Source: IMCC26256 sp037146835 (GTDB lineage: Bacteria; Actinomycetota; Acidimicrobiia; IMCC26256). From it: a stretch of DNA of 18,055 bases. This document shows, piece after piece, positions 1 through 9,963 of this stretch. The notes beneath the pieces were generated by a model. It worked only from the letters and a program-made list of their open reading frames with translations. It ran no database searches and was not told where the DNA came from. The position numbers and the translations under genes were made by a program. Each line of letters opens with the position of its first letter. Positions within the stretch are counted from its first letter, which is position 1. Location: positions 1-18,055 of the forward strand of contig JBAWWI010000039.1 in the NCBI GenBank assembly GCA_037146835.1. The letters are read 5' to 3'.

Positions 1-43
1 TTGATGTGGAGATTTCTTTCTCTGTCAGCGGATAGCGATTGTT

Positions 44-50
44 AGGAGGG
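44..50 (+). promoter_or_regulatory. Strong ribosome binding site for the hydroxylase gene
   Basis: AGGAGGG lies 5 bases before a GTG codon at 56. This near-perfect Shine-Dalgarno match supports the GTG as the true start. The rest of positions 1-55 shows no convincing promoter and no coding tail that I can recognise. Confidence 0.75.
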
Positions 51-55
51 CTTAG

Positions 56-928
56 GTGAAGCTAAAGAAGTTCCCTGTAGAACTGATCGCTATACCTATG
101 TATTTCGCCACTATCGAGCTCGAGCGCCGGTGGATGAAGAAGCACGCTGAGGAGCGTGGGCTGCTTGGTTACAACGCAGCAGATGCCAAGACCAGCCTCG
201 CTATGGGGACCGCGAGTGTTGTAGCGAAATTCGCGATGGCCCCCTTGCAGGCTCGTGTTATGCGCGCTGCTTTTGATAGGCGTGTTGTCTCGCACCGCTC
301 GAGAGTTGTAGAGGTCGCAATTGCAATGGTTGGTTGGGATCTCATCTACTACTGGTGGCACAGAGCGAACCACCGCTCTCGGATCGCTTGGGCTGTTCAC
401 TCACAGCATCATTCTTCGGAGTATTACAACCTCACAACAGCGCTTCGACAGGGCAGCCCAGAGCACTCCGGGCTTCTCTTCTTCCCGCTCCTAGGTTTTA
501 TAGGCGTCTCGCCCTGGGCTAACGGGGTAAGCGGTGGTCTTAATCTGATTTATCAATATTGGATACACACGGAGGCGATTGATCGCATGCCTAAGTGGTT
601 TGAGAGGGTCTTTAATACCCCCTCACATCACCGTGCTCACCACGGCGTAAACCCGCAGTACATAGATAAGAACTACGCAGGCATCTTGATCTATTGGGAC
701 AGGCTCTTTGGAACCTTTGAACCCGAGGAGGAGAGAGTTGTCTACGGCCTTACAAAGAACCTCAATACCTATGATCTAAAGGTTGCGATCGGCGGAGAGT
801 TTCAGGCAATTGCGCGCGACGTACGGGGTTGGAGGGGGCTGCGCGCAAAACTCGGTGCGGTCTTCATGCCCCCAGATTGGACTCCTAAGTCGGAGAGCAG
901 CGCCCTCGCTTCAGCCGCTACGGAGTAG
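56..928 (+). CDS. Fatty acid hydroxylase / sterol desaturase family membrane protein
   Basis: A 290-aa integral membrane di-iron enzyme of the fatty acid hydroxylase superfamily (PF04116 type), which hydroxylates or desaturates lipid, carotenoid or sterol substrates using O2. The diagnostic histidine clusters are visible: HRANH (H102-H106), HSQHH (H115-H119) and HHRAHH (H191-H196), plus H171 in the segment between clusters. Hydrophobic stretches near residues 6-20, 84-101, 138-150 and 160-170 fit the usual membrane-embedded layout with the metal site facing the cytoplasm. The GTG start is supported by AGGAGGG 5 bases upstream. The gene stands alone; its last 11 bp overlap the end of a convergent gene. 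The exact substrate cannot be read from sequence; family members include sterol desaturases, alkylglycerol monooxygenase and carotenoid hydroxylases. The family call is firm. Confidence 0.9.
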   Translation: MKLKKFPVELIAIPMYFATIELERRWMKKHAEERGLLGYNAADAKTSLAMGTASVVAKFAMAPLQARVMRAAFDRRVVSHRSRVVEVAIAMVGWDLIYYWWHRANHRSRIAWAVHSQHHSSEYYNLTTALRQGSPEHSGLLFFPLLGFIGVSPWANGVSGGLNLIYQYWIHTEAIDRMPKWFERVFNTPSHHRAHHGVNPQYIDKNYAGILIYWDRLFGTFEPEEERVVYGLTKNLNTYDLKVAIGGEFQAIARDVRGWRGLRAKLGAVFMPPDWTPKSESSALASAATE

Positions 929-1265
929 TCGTAGTTGTAGTTGTAGTAACTACAGGTGACCCGCCGCCAGTCGACGGAGCTGTAGTTGTAGTGACTACTG
1001 CTCCGCCCCCGCCGATCGACGGAGCTGTAGTTGTAGTTGTAGTAACTACGGGTGACCCGCCGCCCGTCGAGGGAGCGGTAGTCGTAGTTGAAACGCACGG
1101 CTTGCTCAGGCTACAACCGCTCGTTCCACTATTTCTAGGAAGCACACCGACGGCCAGAAGCGCGAGCGCCAATACTCCAACTGCGACTGCTCCGAGAATG
1201 ATGTTGCGACGTCGCTTAGCAGCGCGTTCGCCGGTTGATCCGGTTGCTTGGTCTGTTGAAGTCAT
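918..1265 (-). CDS. Small single-pass membrane protein with Thr-rich repeat tail
   Basis: A 115-aa protein of unknown function. Residues 1-20 are hydrophilic and end in the basic stretch AAKRRR. Residues 22-43 form one membrane helix; the preceding positive charges predict N-in, C-out. After C51 and C57, residues 60-115 consist of tandem units of the form TTTT-APSTGGGSPVV (15-17 aa, three copies) ending in a poly-Thr run. The outside tail is low complexity and could be wall-embedded or O-glycosylated, which is speculation. ATG at 1265 is preceded on the minus strand by GAGGA with a 4-base spacer, a reasonable ribosome site. The opposite frame of this DNA is also open, but the TM helix, basic flank and ribosome site favour this strand. 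Proteins of this make-up are common in actinobacteria; no function can be assigned. Confidence 0.7.
   Translation of the reverse strand: MTSTDQATGSTGERAAKRRRNIILGAVAVGVLALALLAVGVLPRNSGTSGCSLSKPCVSTTTTAPSTGGGSPVVTTTTTTAPSIGGGGAVVTTTTAPSTGGGSPVVTTTTTTTTP
921..1088. repeat. Coding minisatellite with small hairpins
   Basis: Imperfect tandem repeats of about 45-51 bp encode the Thr/Pro/Gly tail of the minus-strand membrane protein. Each unit contains a run of GTA-GTT triplets and a GC-rich GGTGACCCGCCGCC-type half. The triplet runs form short inverted repeats, for example GTAGTT (937-942) with AACTAC (948-953) and again near 985-998 and 1032-1049. Copy-number change by slippage would keep the frame because the units are multiples of three. 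Confidence 0.8.
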
Positions 1266-1423
1266 GGTGTCCTCGTTTAGAAGTGTGTGATGTGGACTGA
1301 GTGGCGTCTGTTCGGCGCTTACCCATTGTCAGGGCCGCCATTGTGACTGGTTTGTTACTGGATCCTGATCGGTCAGTAGCGAATTGTCTGAATTGTAATC
1401 AAATGAATTCGGATCGGGTTCGG

Positions 1424-1437
1424 CGAGTTCGAACTCG
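1424..1437. promoter_or_regulatory. Perfect 14-bp palindrome, candidate operator
   Basis: CGAGTTCGAACTCG reads the same on both strands. It lies in the 222-bp spacer between the divergent Thr-rich protein and the ABC exporter operon, 36 bp upstream of the TAAGGT box and about 50 bp upstream of the ABC start. Exporters of this type are often controlled by TetR-family repressors that bind such dyads, but no regulator gene is in the window. Function is inferred from position and symmetry only. Confidence 0.4.
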
Positions 1438-1473
1438 GCTTTAAGTTGCTGCTTTCAGCAATGGTACTGCCGG

Positions 1474-1479
1474 TAAGGT
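1474..1479 (+). promoter_or_regulatory. Candidate -10 box (TAAGGT) for a leaderless ABC operon transcript
   Basis: TAAGGT matches the actinobacterial TAnnnT -10 pattern and ends 8 bases before the ATG at 1488. No clear -35 box is present. AAGG inside it could instead act as a weak ribosome site with a 9-base spacer. Confidence 0.35.
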
Positions 1480-1487
1480 CATGGACC

Positions 1488-2435
1488 ATGGGCAGCAACG
1501 GCCAACCCGCTCCGGTCTTGATTAGTGGCCTTCGAAAGACGTTTGGCACTACCGCGGCTTTAGATGGTCTTGACCTTGAGGTGAGCCGTGGAGAGGTCCA
1601 TGGATTCCTAGGGCCTAACGGCTCGGGTAAATCAACAGCGATTCGTGTTCTGCTCGGGCTGCTGCGCGCAGACTCTGGAACAGCGCTCCTGCTAGGTGGC
1701 GACCCGTGGAGAGATGCTGTCTCCATTCATACCCGTATTGCATATGTACCCGATGACGTTTCGCTCTGGCCAGAGCTAACTGGGGGAGAGGTTATTGATC
1801 TGCTTGGGCGCCTGCGTGGCGGGATCAGTCGAGTCCGCCGTAATGATTTAATCGAACGCTTTGAGTTGGACCCAACAAAGAAGGGACGCGCGTACTCGCG
1901 TGGTACTCGTCAAAAGGTTGCGCTCGTTGCTGCGTTTGCCTCGGAGGCAGAGCTCCTGCTGCTTGACGAACCAACCGCAGGGCTTGACCCTCTAAAAGAG
2001 CAAGTTTTCCGCGACCTTGTAAGGGCTGAGAGTGAGAATGGAAGAACAGTCCTTCTATCTAGCCACATTCTCTCCGAGGTCGAGGCGCTCTGTGATCGTG
2101 TAACGATTATTCGTGAGGGAAAAACTGTAGAGACGGGCTCGCTCCACGAATTGCGGCACTTCACGCGCACGCTTATAACGGCCGAGGTCAAATCGTTTCC
2201 GCTTGGCTTAGAAAATCTGTCAGGGGTCCATGACCTCGTTGTTGAACCAGTTGGCGCTGGTGGAGAGCGGATTCAGTGTCAGGTTGATGCCTCGAGTCTG
2301 GGAGAGACTTTGAGTCTGATTACCTCGGTTGGTGTTCTTAGCCTTACTAGTCAGCCCCCAACGCTCGAAGACCTATTTCTGCGCCACTATGCAACTCTGC
2401 CTAATGATCTGGTGGAGAGCCAAGAAACCCTATGA
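1488..2435 (+). CDS. ABC transporter ATP-binding protein (drug/antibiotic export type)
   Basis: Cytoplasmic ATPase (315 aa from this start) that powers the permease encoded next. Walker A GPNGSGKST is at residues 42-50, the Q-loop region follows AYVPDD (85-90), the signature is the variant SRGTRQK at 137-143, Walker B LLLLDEPTAGLDP covers 156-168, and the switch histidine is H193 in LLSSHILSE. The SRGTRQK-like signature is usual for BcrA/DrrA/NatA-type export ATPases. Residues from about 205 on are the family's variable C-terminal extension. A longer reading from TTG 1446 or ATG 1461 is possible, but 1488 starts just before the conserved N-terminal strand and follows a TAnnnT box. It ends in a 4-bp ATGA overlap with the permease gene, so the two are translationally coupled. 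The substrate is unknown; drug, peptide or lipid export are the usual roles. Confidence 0.9.
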   Translation: MGSNGQPAPVLISGLRKTFGTTAALDGLDLEVSRGEVHGFLGPNGSGKSTAIRVLLGLLRADSGTALLLGGDPWRDAVSIHTRIAYVPDDVSLWPELTGGEVIDLLGRLRGGISRVRRNDLIERFELDPTKKGRAYSRGTRQKVALVAAFASEAELLLLDEPTAGLDPLKEQVFRDLVRAESENGRTVLLSSHILSEVEALCDRVTIIREGKTVETGSLHELRHFTRTLITAEVKSFPLGLENLSGVHDLVVEPVGAGGERIQCQVDASSLGETLSLITSVGVLSLTSQPPTLEDLFLRHYATLPNDLVESQETL

Positions 2436-4033
2436 GCAGAGATCTCCGAGGTTTCGAAGGCACTGGGACGCTCCTGAGACTCTCGTTACGTAGAGACCGC
2501 ATACGAATCCCAATCTGGATTTCGCTACTAGTCACAATTGTCTACGTCTCCTCTCGCGCTGTAGCGGATATCTACCCAACTCAGGCTTCACGCCTTGCCG
2601 CTGCTAACGCAATTAATGACTCCTCCGCATTGTTAGCAATGTTTGGAAGGATTTACGACCCAACTTCGATCGGGGCAATTGGATTAGTAAAACTCATTGC
2701 GTTCGGTGCTGCAGGGGTGGCAGTTCTATCTGGGCTCATAACGATTCGCCATAGTCGTGCTGAAGAGGAGTCCGGGCGCCTTGACTTAATTGGTGCAGCG
2801 GTAGTGGGGCGTAAGTCTGCACTTACCGCAGCGCTGCTCACCTCAGTTGTGACATCACTAGCGCTTGGGTTCATGGCGTCGCTAGCGTTGATGGCCGCAG
2901 AACTGCCGGTAAGCGGTTCGCTTGCCTTTGGCGCTGCATGGGCTGGAGCGGGAATGGCGTTCGCCGGCATCGCTGCGGTTGCTGCTCAAATTTCGCGCTC
3001 TTCTAGGAGTGCGACCGGACTGTTGGCGGGATCTATTGGGGTTGCGTATCTTCTGCGCGCTTTGGGGGATAGTACGCAGCGAATTGGCTGGCTCACTTGG
3101 GTCACCCCACTTGGGTGGGTCCACCATATTCAGCCGTTTGCAAGCGAAAAATGGTGGGTACTCGCTCTACTTTTTGGATTCTCGCTCATCACTGCTGGCG
3201 TTGCATTTGCCCTAGCTTCGAGGCGTGACCTTGGGGCTGGACTACTCGCCGATATGCCCGGCCCAGAAAAAGCTGGCACGGCGTTATCTACACCGCTCGC
3301 TCTTGCCTGGCGACTCGAGCGTACGAGCTTCATTGCATGGACTGCAGCGTTCGTCATCTTAGGATCAGTTGTCGGTGGTGTTGCCGGAAATGTTGGGGAG
3401 TTTCTAAACACTGAGACCGGGCGACAGATGATGGAGCTTCTGGGGGGCGAGAAAGGTTTAGTCAACGCATACTTAGCCGCTGAGCTCAGCTTCGTCGGGA
3501 TATTTATTGCTGCCTACGGAGTGCATGTTGTGCTGCGACTAAAGAGTGAGGAGTCGCTACTGCGAGCGGAGTTGTTGTTCTCTTATGGAGTAACTCGTAT
3601 GCGATGGGCGGCTAGTCAGATCGCCGTAGCGCTAGTCGGCACAGTTGTCCTAGCTGCATCCGCAGGAGTCTCAGCTGGCATCGCTCGCTCCTACCAGACT
3701 CGCGAGTCAGCGGATTTCATTGCGATTCTCGGCGGAGCCTTGATTCAACTCCCTGCCGCTTGGGTCGTAATCGGGTTATGTGTAGTCGGGTACGGACTTA
3801 GCGCTCGCTTGGCGAACCTTGGGTGGTCAGCGTTAGTTCTGTTCTTGCTTATTACAGAGGTTGGAGCATTGCTAAAGCTGCCCCACGGCGTAATCGATCT
3901 CTCGCCGTTCTCCCACACGCCCAAACTGCCAGGTTCAGCCGTGAGCATTGAGGCAGTGGTGATCTTGGTGGTAACTGGGGCCTCACTAGTTGCACTCGGC
4001 CTCGAGTTTTTGAGTCGTCGCGACATCGGTTGA
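2432..4033 (+). CDS. ABC transporter permease, 'exporter of polyketide antibiotics' type
   Basis: A 533-aa polytopic membrane protein that forms the channel for the preceding ATPase. The N-terminus is short and basic (LRLSLRRDRIRIPIW) before the first helix, and roughly twelve hydrophobic segments are spread in two similar halves; the second half begins near residue 285 with the motif LAWRLERTSFIAW, echoing the first. This two-fold layout and length match the TnrB3-like ABC permeases (COG3559 group) seen in actinobacteria. ATG overlaps the ATPase stop codon (ATGA). Likely role: efflux of an amphipathic compound, self-made or toxic; no biosynthetic cluster is in view, so a detoxification or housekeeping export role is as likely as antibiotic export. 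The family call rests on architecture and pairing, not on a catalytic motif. Confidence 0.85.
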   Translation: MSRDLRGFEGTGTLLRLSLRRDRIRIPIWISLLVTIVYVSSRAVADIYPTQASRLAAANAINDSSALLAMFGRIYDPTSIGAIGLVKLIAFGAAGVAVLSGLITIRHSRAEEESGRLDLIGAAVVGRKSALTAALLTSVVTSLALGFMASLALMAAELPVSGSLAFGAAWAGAGMAFAGIAAVAAQISRSSRSATGLLAGSIGVAYLLRALGDSTQRIGWLTWVTPLGWVHHIQPFASEKWWVLALLFGFSLITAGVAFALASRRDLGAGLLADMPGPEKAGTALSTPLALAWRLERTSFIAWTAAFVILGSVVGGVAGNVGEFLNTETGRQMMELLGGEKGLVNAYLAAELSFVGIFIAAYGVHVVLRLKSEESLLRAELLFSYGVTRMRWAASQIAVALVGTVVLAASAGVSAGIARSYQTRESADFIAILGGALIQLPAAWVVIGLCVVGYGLSARLANLGWSALVLFLLITEVGALLKLPHGVIDLSPFSHTPKLPGSAVSIEAVVILVVTGASLVALGLEFLSRRDIG

Positions 4034-4108
4034 TTTAGAACTCTCATTTTTAGATTTGGTAGACCCGGGAGCGCGGCAACGACTCACGCGGCAGTGTTGA
4101 GGTGCAGG

Positions 4109-4114
4109 TAGGAT
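4109..4114 (+). promoter_or_regulatory. Candidate -10 box (TAGGAT) before the alkylsulfatase
   Basis: TAGGAT fits TAnnnT and ends 10 bases before ATG 4125. No -35 box is clear. The 91-bp gap to the ABC permease holds no convincing terminator. A weak purine-rich stretch GGTAGG here could alternatively serve as a distant ribosome site. Confidence 0.25.
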
Positions 4115-4124
4115 CGATTGCTAT

Positions 4125-6029
4125 ATGACTGAGAATTCCGCCCTACCAAAGCCCGCAACTATTGCTACTGCAAAGGCAAATCAGGATGTAGCAGATTCGC
4201 TGGATTTCACCGACGACGCAGACTTCGAGCGAGCGCGTCGTGGGATGATTTCGCAGATTGACCCTCCAAGCATCACTGGCGCTGCTGGAAACATCATCTG
4301 GGACCTTGCGCGCTACGACTTCATGGAGGGCGATGCGCCGGCATCAGTCAATCCCAGTCTCTGGCGACAGGGGCAACTCAACAACATTCATGGTTTGTTT
4401 GAGGTAGTACCTGGCATCTATCAAGTGCGCGGATACGACATCTCTAACATCTCGTTCATTCGAGGAGAGACGGGCTGGATTGTTGTTGATCCGCTCACAG
4501 TCGCTGAGACTGCGGCCGCAGCGCGAGCTCTTGTTGATGAGGCCTTCGGTGTGCTACCGATCCATGCAGTCATCTACACGCATAGTCACGCTGATCACTA
4601 CGGTGGAATTCGTGGGATTGTCAACGATGAAGAAATCGCATCTGGCAAAGTTCGCGTAATCGCCCCTGACGGGTTTCTAGAGGCAGCGATTAGTGAGAAT
4701 GTAACTGCGGGCCCAGCAATGACGCGTCGCGCCATGTATATGTATGGCGTACTCCTGCCGGTTGGGGCACAGGGCCACATTGATGCAGGTCTTGGAAAGA
4801 CAATTCCGCTGGGGAATCGAGGGCTAATTGCGCCTACCGAGTTGATTATTGAATCTGGAACCGAGTTAGAGATAGACGGCGTGCCGATTGAGTTCCAGCT
4901 CACTCCAGGTACCGAAGCTCCATCTGAGATGAATTTTTACTTTCCGTCATATCGAGCCGTATGCATGGCCGAGAACTGCGTAGCCACACTCCACAATGTC
5001 TACACCCCACGCGGTGCAGAGATTCGCGACTCGCTCGGATGGAGCAAGTACATAGATGACGCAATGGATCTGTACCTATCCCGCAGTGACGTCGCGTTTG
5101 CATCTCACCACTGGCCAAGATGGGGAACAGATGACATATCTGCATACCTCGGTGGCCAGCGCGACATCTATCGCTATATCCATGATGAAACTATGCGACT
5201 CGCTAACCAAGGTTATACCGCTGTCGAGATAGCGGAGATGGTGAAGCTGCCATCGGCCATTGGAGACGAGTGGTTCAACCGTGATTATTACGGAACAGTG
5301 AATCACAACGTGAAGGCCGTCTACCAGCGCTACTTGGGTTGGTTTGACGCGAATCCTGCGCACCTATTTGAACTCCCTCCTGTTGAGTCAGCAGTGAAGT
5401 TTGTTGAGTACATGGGGGGAGCGGATGCTGTTCTCGTGCGAGCTCGTGCAGATTTTGATCGTGGCGACTATCGCTGGGTTGCACAAGTTGTAAACCATGT
5501 TGTATTCGCAGATCCAGGTAATACTCAGGCGCGCCAGCTTCAAGCTGATGCACTAGAGCAACTTGGATACCAGTCTGAGTCGGGGCCTTGGCGATCGTTC
5601 TACTTGACCGCTGCGCAGGAATTGCGTAACGGAACTCCCTCATTGCCCGGAGTACGAGGTGCAGTGAGCCTTGATGTCATGCGCGCCATGACACCCGAGA
5701 TGGTTCTAGATAACTGTGCAGTGAAACTAAATGGACCACTAGCAGCCTCGCACGATCTCAGCTTCGAGATTGAGTTCATAGACAGGGGAGAGGTCCGCAC
5801 GGTGTTCCTCTCTAACGGAACTCTGAGGCATAGGCCGTTCTCCGCTGGGGCTGCAAATAAGTTCGCGCTCACACTCGAGACCTTCGTAAACCTCACCAGC
5901 GAGACAATGACGCTTGCTGATGCGAAGACCTCTGGAGCACTGCGCGCCACAGGCGAATCTGTCGAATTTGAAACCTTCCTAGGTCTCCTCGAACAATTTG
6001 ACGTGTTCTTCGCAATTATCGAGCCGTGA
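4125..6029 (+). CDS. Class III alkylsulfatase (SdsA1-like metallo-beta-lactamase fold)
   Basis: A 634-aa zinc hydrolase predicted to cleave primary alkyl sulfates (such as SDS-like surfactants) to alcohol and sulfate. Residues about 95-335 form the metallo-beta-lactamase domain with THSHADH (H153, H155, D157, H158). E264 in the GTE motif, E283 in MAEN and H328 in the HHW motif complete the binuclear zinc site. These positions equal the Pseudomonas SdsA1 ligands as I recall them (H169, H171, D173, H174, E280, E299, H344) with a constant shift of 16. Residues about 345-490 fit the alkylsulfatase dimerisation domain and about 515-634 the SCP2-like C-terminal domain that binds the alkyl chain. 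Unlike SdsA1, the N-terminus is hydrophilic and lacks a signal peptide, so the enzyme should be cytoplasmic. The gene is monocistronic by spacing and converges on the glycosyltransferase gene. Confidence 0.93.
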   Translation: MTENSALPKPATIATAKANQDVADSLDFTDDADFERARRGMISQIDPPSITGAAGNIIWDLARYDFMEGDAPASVNPSLWRQGQLNNIHGLFEVVPGIYQVRGYDISNISFIRGETGWIVVDPLTVAETAAAARALVDEAFGVLPIHAVIYTHSHADHYGGIRGIVNDEEIASGKVRVIAPDGFLEAAISENVTAGPAMTRRAMYMYGVLLPVGAQGHIDAGLGKTIPLGNRGLIAPTELIIESGTELEIDGVPIEFQLTPGTEAPSEMNFYFPSYRAVCMAENCVATLHNVYTPRGAEIRDSLGWSKYIDDAMDLYLSRSDVAFASHHWPRWGTDDISAYLGGQRDIYRYIHDETMRLANQGYTAVEIAEMVKLPSAIGDEWFNRDYYGTVNHNVKAVYQRYLGWFDANPAHLFELPPVESAVKFVEYMGGADAVLVRARADFDRGDYRWVAQVVNHVVFADPGNTQARQLQADALEQLGYQSESGPWRSFYLTAAQELRNGTPSLPGVRGAVSLDVMRAMTPEMVLDNCAVKLNGPLAASHDLSFEIEFIDRGEVRTVFLSNGTLRHRPFSAGAANKFALTLETFVNLTSETMTLADAKTSGALRATGESVEFETFLGLLEQFDVFFAIIEP

Positions 6030-6050
6030 TACTGCGCTTGGCCAGTATTA
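6027..6050. terminator. Hairpin between convergent genes, possible bidirectional terminator
   Basis: TGATACTG (6027-6034) pairs with CAGTATTA (6043-6050) around an 8-base loop, with one G-T pair. It spans the whole 18-bp gap and both stop codons. There is no T-run on either side, so classic intrinsic termination is doubtful; it may only shield both 3' ends. Confidence 0.3.
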
Positions 6051-6899
6051 CTCGGCAGGGGATTCGGTAAAGCGCCGGAAAAATTCGTCGTCGGTAAGCA
6101 TCGAGGCGATTACTTCCTCGGAGAGTATTTTCGCACTCTCAAGAATCTGCCCCTGGATAATTGCTTGCTGCTTCTCTGCTCGACGGTAACGCATCCCTCG
6201 CTCGAACTTGCCGAGTAGCGGAATCGATGCGGGAATAACTGCCGCATCGCGCGCTTTTCGGATCGCATCGCGCTGGATGATCGTCTGTCGATAAGAGATA
6301 GCAGGTCGTGACCCAGCCCCATGGTGGTAGACGACGTCTCCGTAAATACCAAACCACAGCGGATCTAAGTCGAACTTATTGGAGCGCAGAAGTGGCTTCC
6401 ACTCGATGCCACGCTCGAGCAGTTGCCCAAGCAGGTTGGCTCCTCCGTCTGTTAGGCGATCTCCACCTGGGGCCGTCCAGTGAAATTTTCCAATACCCCA
6501 GTCGCCTTGTAGCTCTCGCCAAAATCCAACCGTTGTTAAGCAGAAACAAGGATGAGGCATCGGCTCTGCTGCGTTCTCGTCTCGCCTAATTGCAACGAGC
6601 GGAAAACCTTCGAGGAGTTTCTCGTCGATAGGTACGATCGGGAAGGCATCGCTGTCGATAAACATCAGGAGGTCGTCGTCGCTAGCGACCTCCAGAATCT
6701 TGTCGGCTAATGCATTGAGTTTGACATGGTGATCGCCCTGCATGTCCTCGGCAAATCTGAACTGCGATCTCCACGGCTCGATGTCTATGCCGTTTATCGA
6801 GGCCCAGATCTGGTGCTCGGGGAGGTTTGCCTTTAAATATTTAAGTTGAGGGGCTATCCATAGTTCTTCTTGCCAGTGGACCGTAGCTACATGCAACAA
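6048..6899 (-). CDS. GT-A-like glycosyltransferase family protein
   Basis: A 283-aa soluble protein that looks like a nucleotide-sugar glycosyltransferase of the GT-A fold. It opens with a beta-strand (LHVATVHW, residues 2-9), and has the motif DDDLLMFIDSDAFP at 74-87 in which DSD (82-84) is the expected metal and nucleotide-sugar binding DxD. Later features are DGGANL (151-156) and YHHGAGSR (191-198), typical of the acceptor side. The C-terminal 60 residues are helical and basic. No membrane segment is seen. The start is TTG at 6899 (or TTG 6896); an in-frame stop at 6921-6923 rules out any start further upstream. The start is 4 bp after the aminotransferase stop, so the two genes almost certainly share a transcript. 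Donor and acceptor are unknown; surface polysaccharide or antigen synthesis is inferred from the partner. Confidence 0.7.
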   Translation of the reverse strand: MLHVATVHWQEELWIAPQLKYLKANLPEHQIWASINGIDIEPWRSQFRFAEDMQGDHHVKLNALADKILEVASDDDLLMFIDSDAFPIVPIDEKLLEGFPLVAIRRDENAAEPMPHPCFCLTTVGFWRELQGDWGIGKFHWTAPGGDRLTDGGANLLGQLLERGIEWKPLLRSNKFDLDPLWFGIYGDVVYHHGAGSRPAISYRQTIIQRDAIRKARDAAVIPASIPLLGKFERGMRYRRAEKQQAIIQGQILESAKILSEEVIASMLTDDEFFRRFTESPAE

Positions 6900-6903
6900 C
6901 TGG

Positions 6904-8121
<1,218 letters not shown>

Positions 8122-8128
8122 CGGGTTG

Positions 8129-8135
8129 CTCCTCT
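8129..8135 (-). promoter_or_regulatory. Ribosome binding site that fixes the aminotransferase start
   Basis: AGAGGAG on the minus strand, 7 bases before ATG 8121. It is the strongest such site in the divergent region and decides against the upstream TTG at 8175. Confidence 0.7.
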
Positions 8136-8263
8136 TCTGGGTTCGTGCTTCTCGCCCTGCCTGACGGTCTGGCAACTTCAGGGGGTAAACCTACCGCCTC
8201 AAATTGCCTATCGTGACCAAATTTCGATCGTGCGCATCCTCCCTGATCTCCGCTCGAAGGGCC

Positions 8264-8300
8264 GAGAATTAGGGCCGAGAATTAGGGCGAGAATTAGGGC
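8264..8300. repeat. Three direct repeats in a divergent intergenic region
   Basis: GAGAATTAGGGC occurs exactly at 8264-8275, 8277-8288 and 8289-8300 (spacings 13 and 12). The array lies in the 243-bp spacer between the divergent aminotransferase and acyl-CoA synthetase genes, about 50 bp upstream of the latter's TACGGT box. It could be a set of regulator sites (iterons for a transcription factor) or a neutral slippage product; position favours a regulatory role but nothing proves it. Confidence 0.6.
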
Positions 8301-8350
8301 CCACTCCCATGGCGCTGGGTGCGCTTATGGCGGTTAATAGGGGCGTGCGG

Positions 8351-8356
8351 TACGGT
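8351..8356 (+). promoter_or_regulatory. Candidate -10 box (TACGGT) for a leaderless acyl-CoA synthetase transcript
   Basis: TACGGT fits TAnnnT and ends 8 bases before ATG 8365. The interval has no Shine-Dalgarno-like purine run, so a leaderless start is the simplest reading. No strong -35 is seen. Confidence 0.35.
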
Positions 8357-8364
8357 CAAGCCCC

Positions 8365-9903
<1,539 letters not shown>

Positions 9904-9950
9904 GCCCTCCTAGGGTTTGGGTTCTCGCTCCGTAGCTCCTCTAGGTTCGC

Positions 9951-9956
9951 TAACGT
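9951..9956 (+). promoter_or_regulatory. Candidate -10 box (TAACGT) for a leaderless PhyH transcript
   Basis: TAACGT fits TAnnnT and ends 7 bases before ATG 9964, which would put the transcription start on or next to the start codon. There is no Shine-Dalgarno sequence in between. Confidence 0.4.
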
Positions 9957-9963
9957 TCTCCGG

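Noticed and set aside
930..1090. Possible CRISPR array
   Set aside because: Repeats are imperfect, contiguous, in-frame and without unique spacers; they are a coding minisatellite and no cas gene is present.
991..1290. 99-codon plus-strand frame across the Thr-repeat gene
   Set aside because: It arises because the repeats are open in several frames. The minus-strand reading has a basic flank, TM helix and ribosome site; the plus reading has none.
1446..1487. Longer N-terminus for the ABC ATPase from TTG 1446 or ATG 1461
   Set aside because: The added residues have no family match that I can see, and both lack a ribosome site; the TAnnnT box points to 1488. Not fully excluded.
8122..8175. 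Longer N-terminus for the aminotransferase from TTG 8175
   Set aside because: The 18 extra residues are unlike the family and no ribosome site precedes the TTG, whereas AGAGGAG is placed 7 bases before ATG 8121.
8259..8299. Possible G-quadruplex from four GGG tracts
   Set aside because: Loops of 9-10 bases are too long for a confident call; the direct-repeat reading explains the pattern.
9905..9915. Terminator after the acyl-CoA synthetase (CCCT-CCT-AGGG)
   Set aside because: Only a 4-bp stem with a 3-base loop and a short T3; too weak to support.
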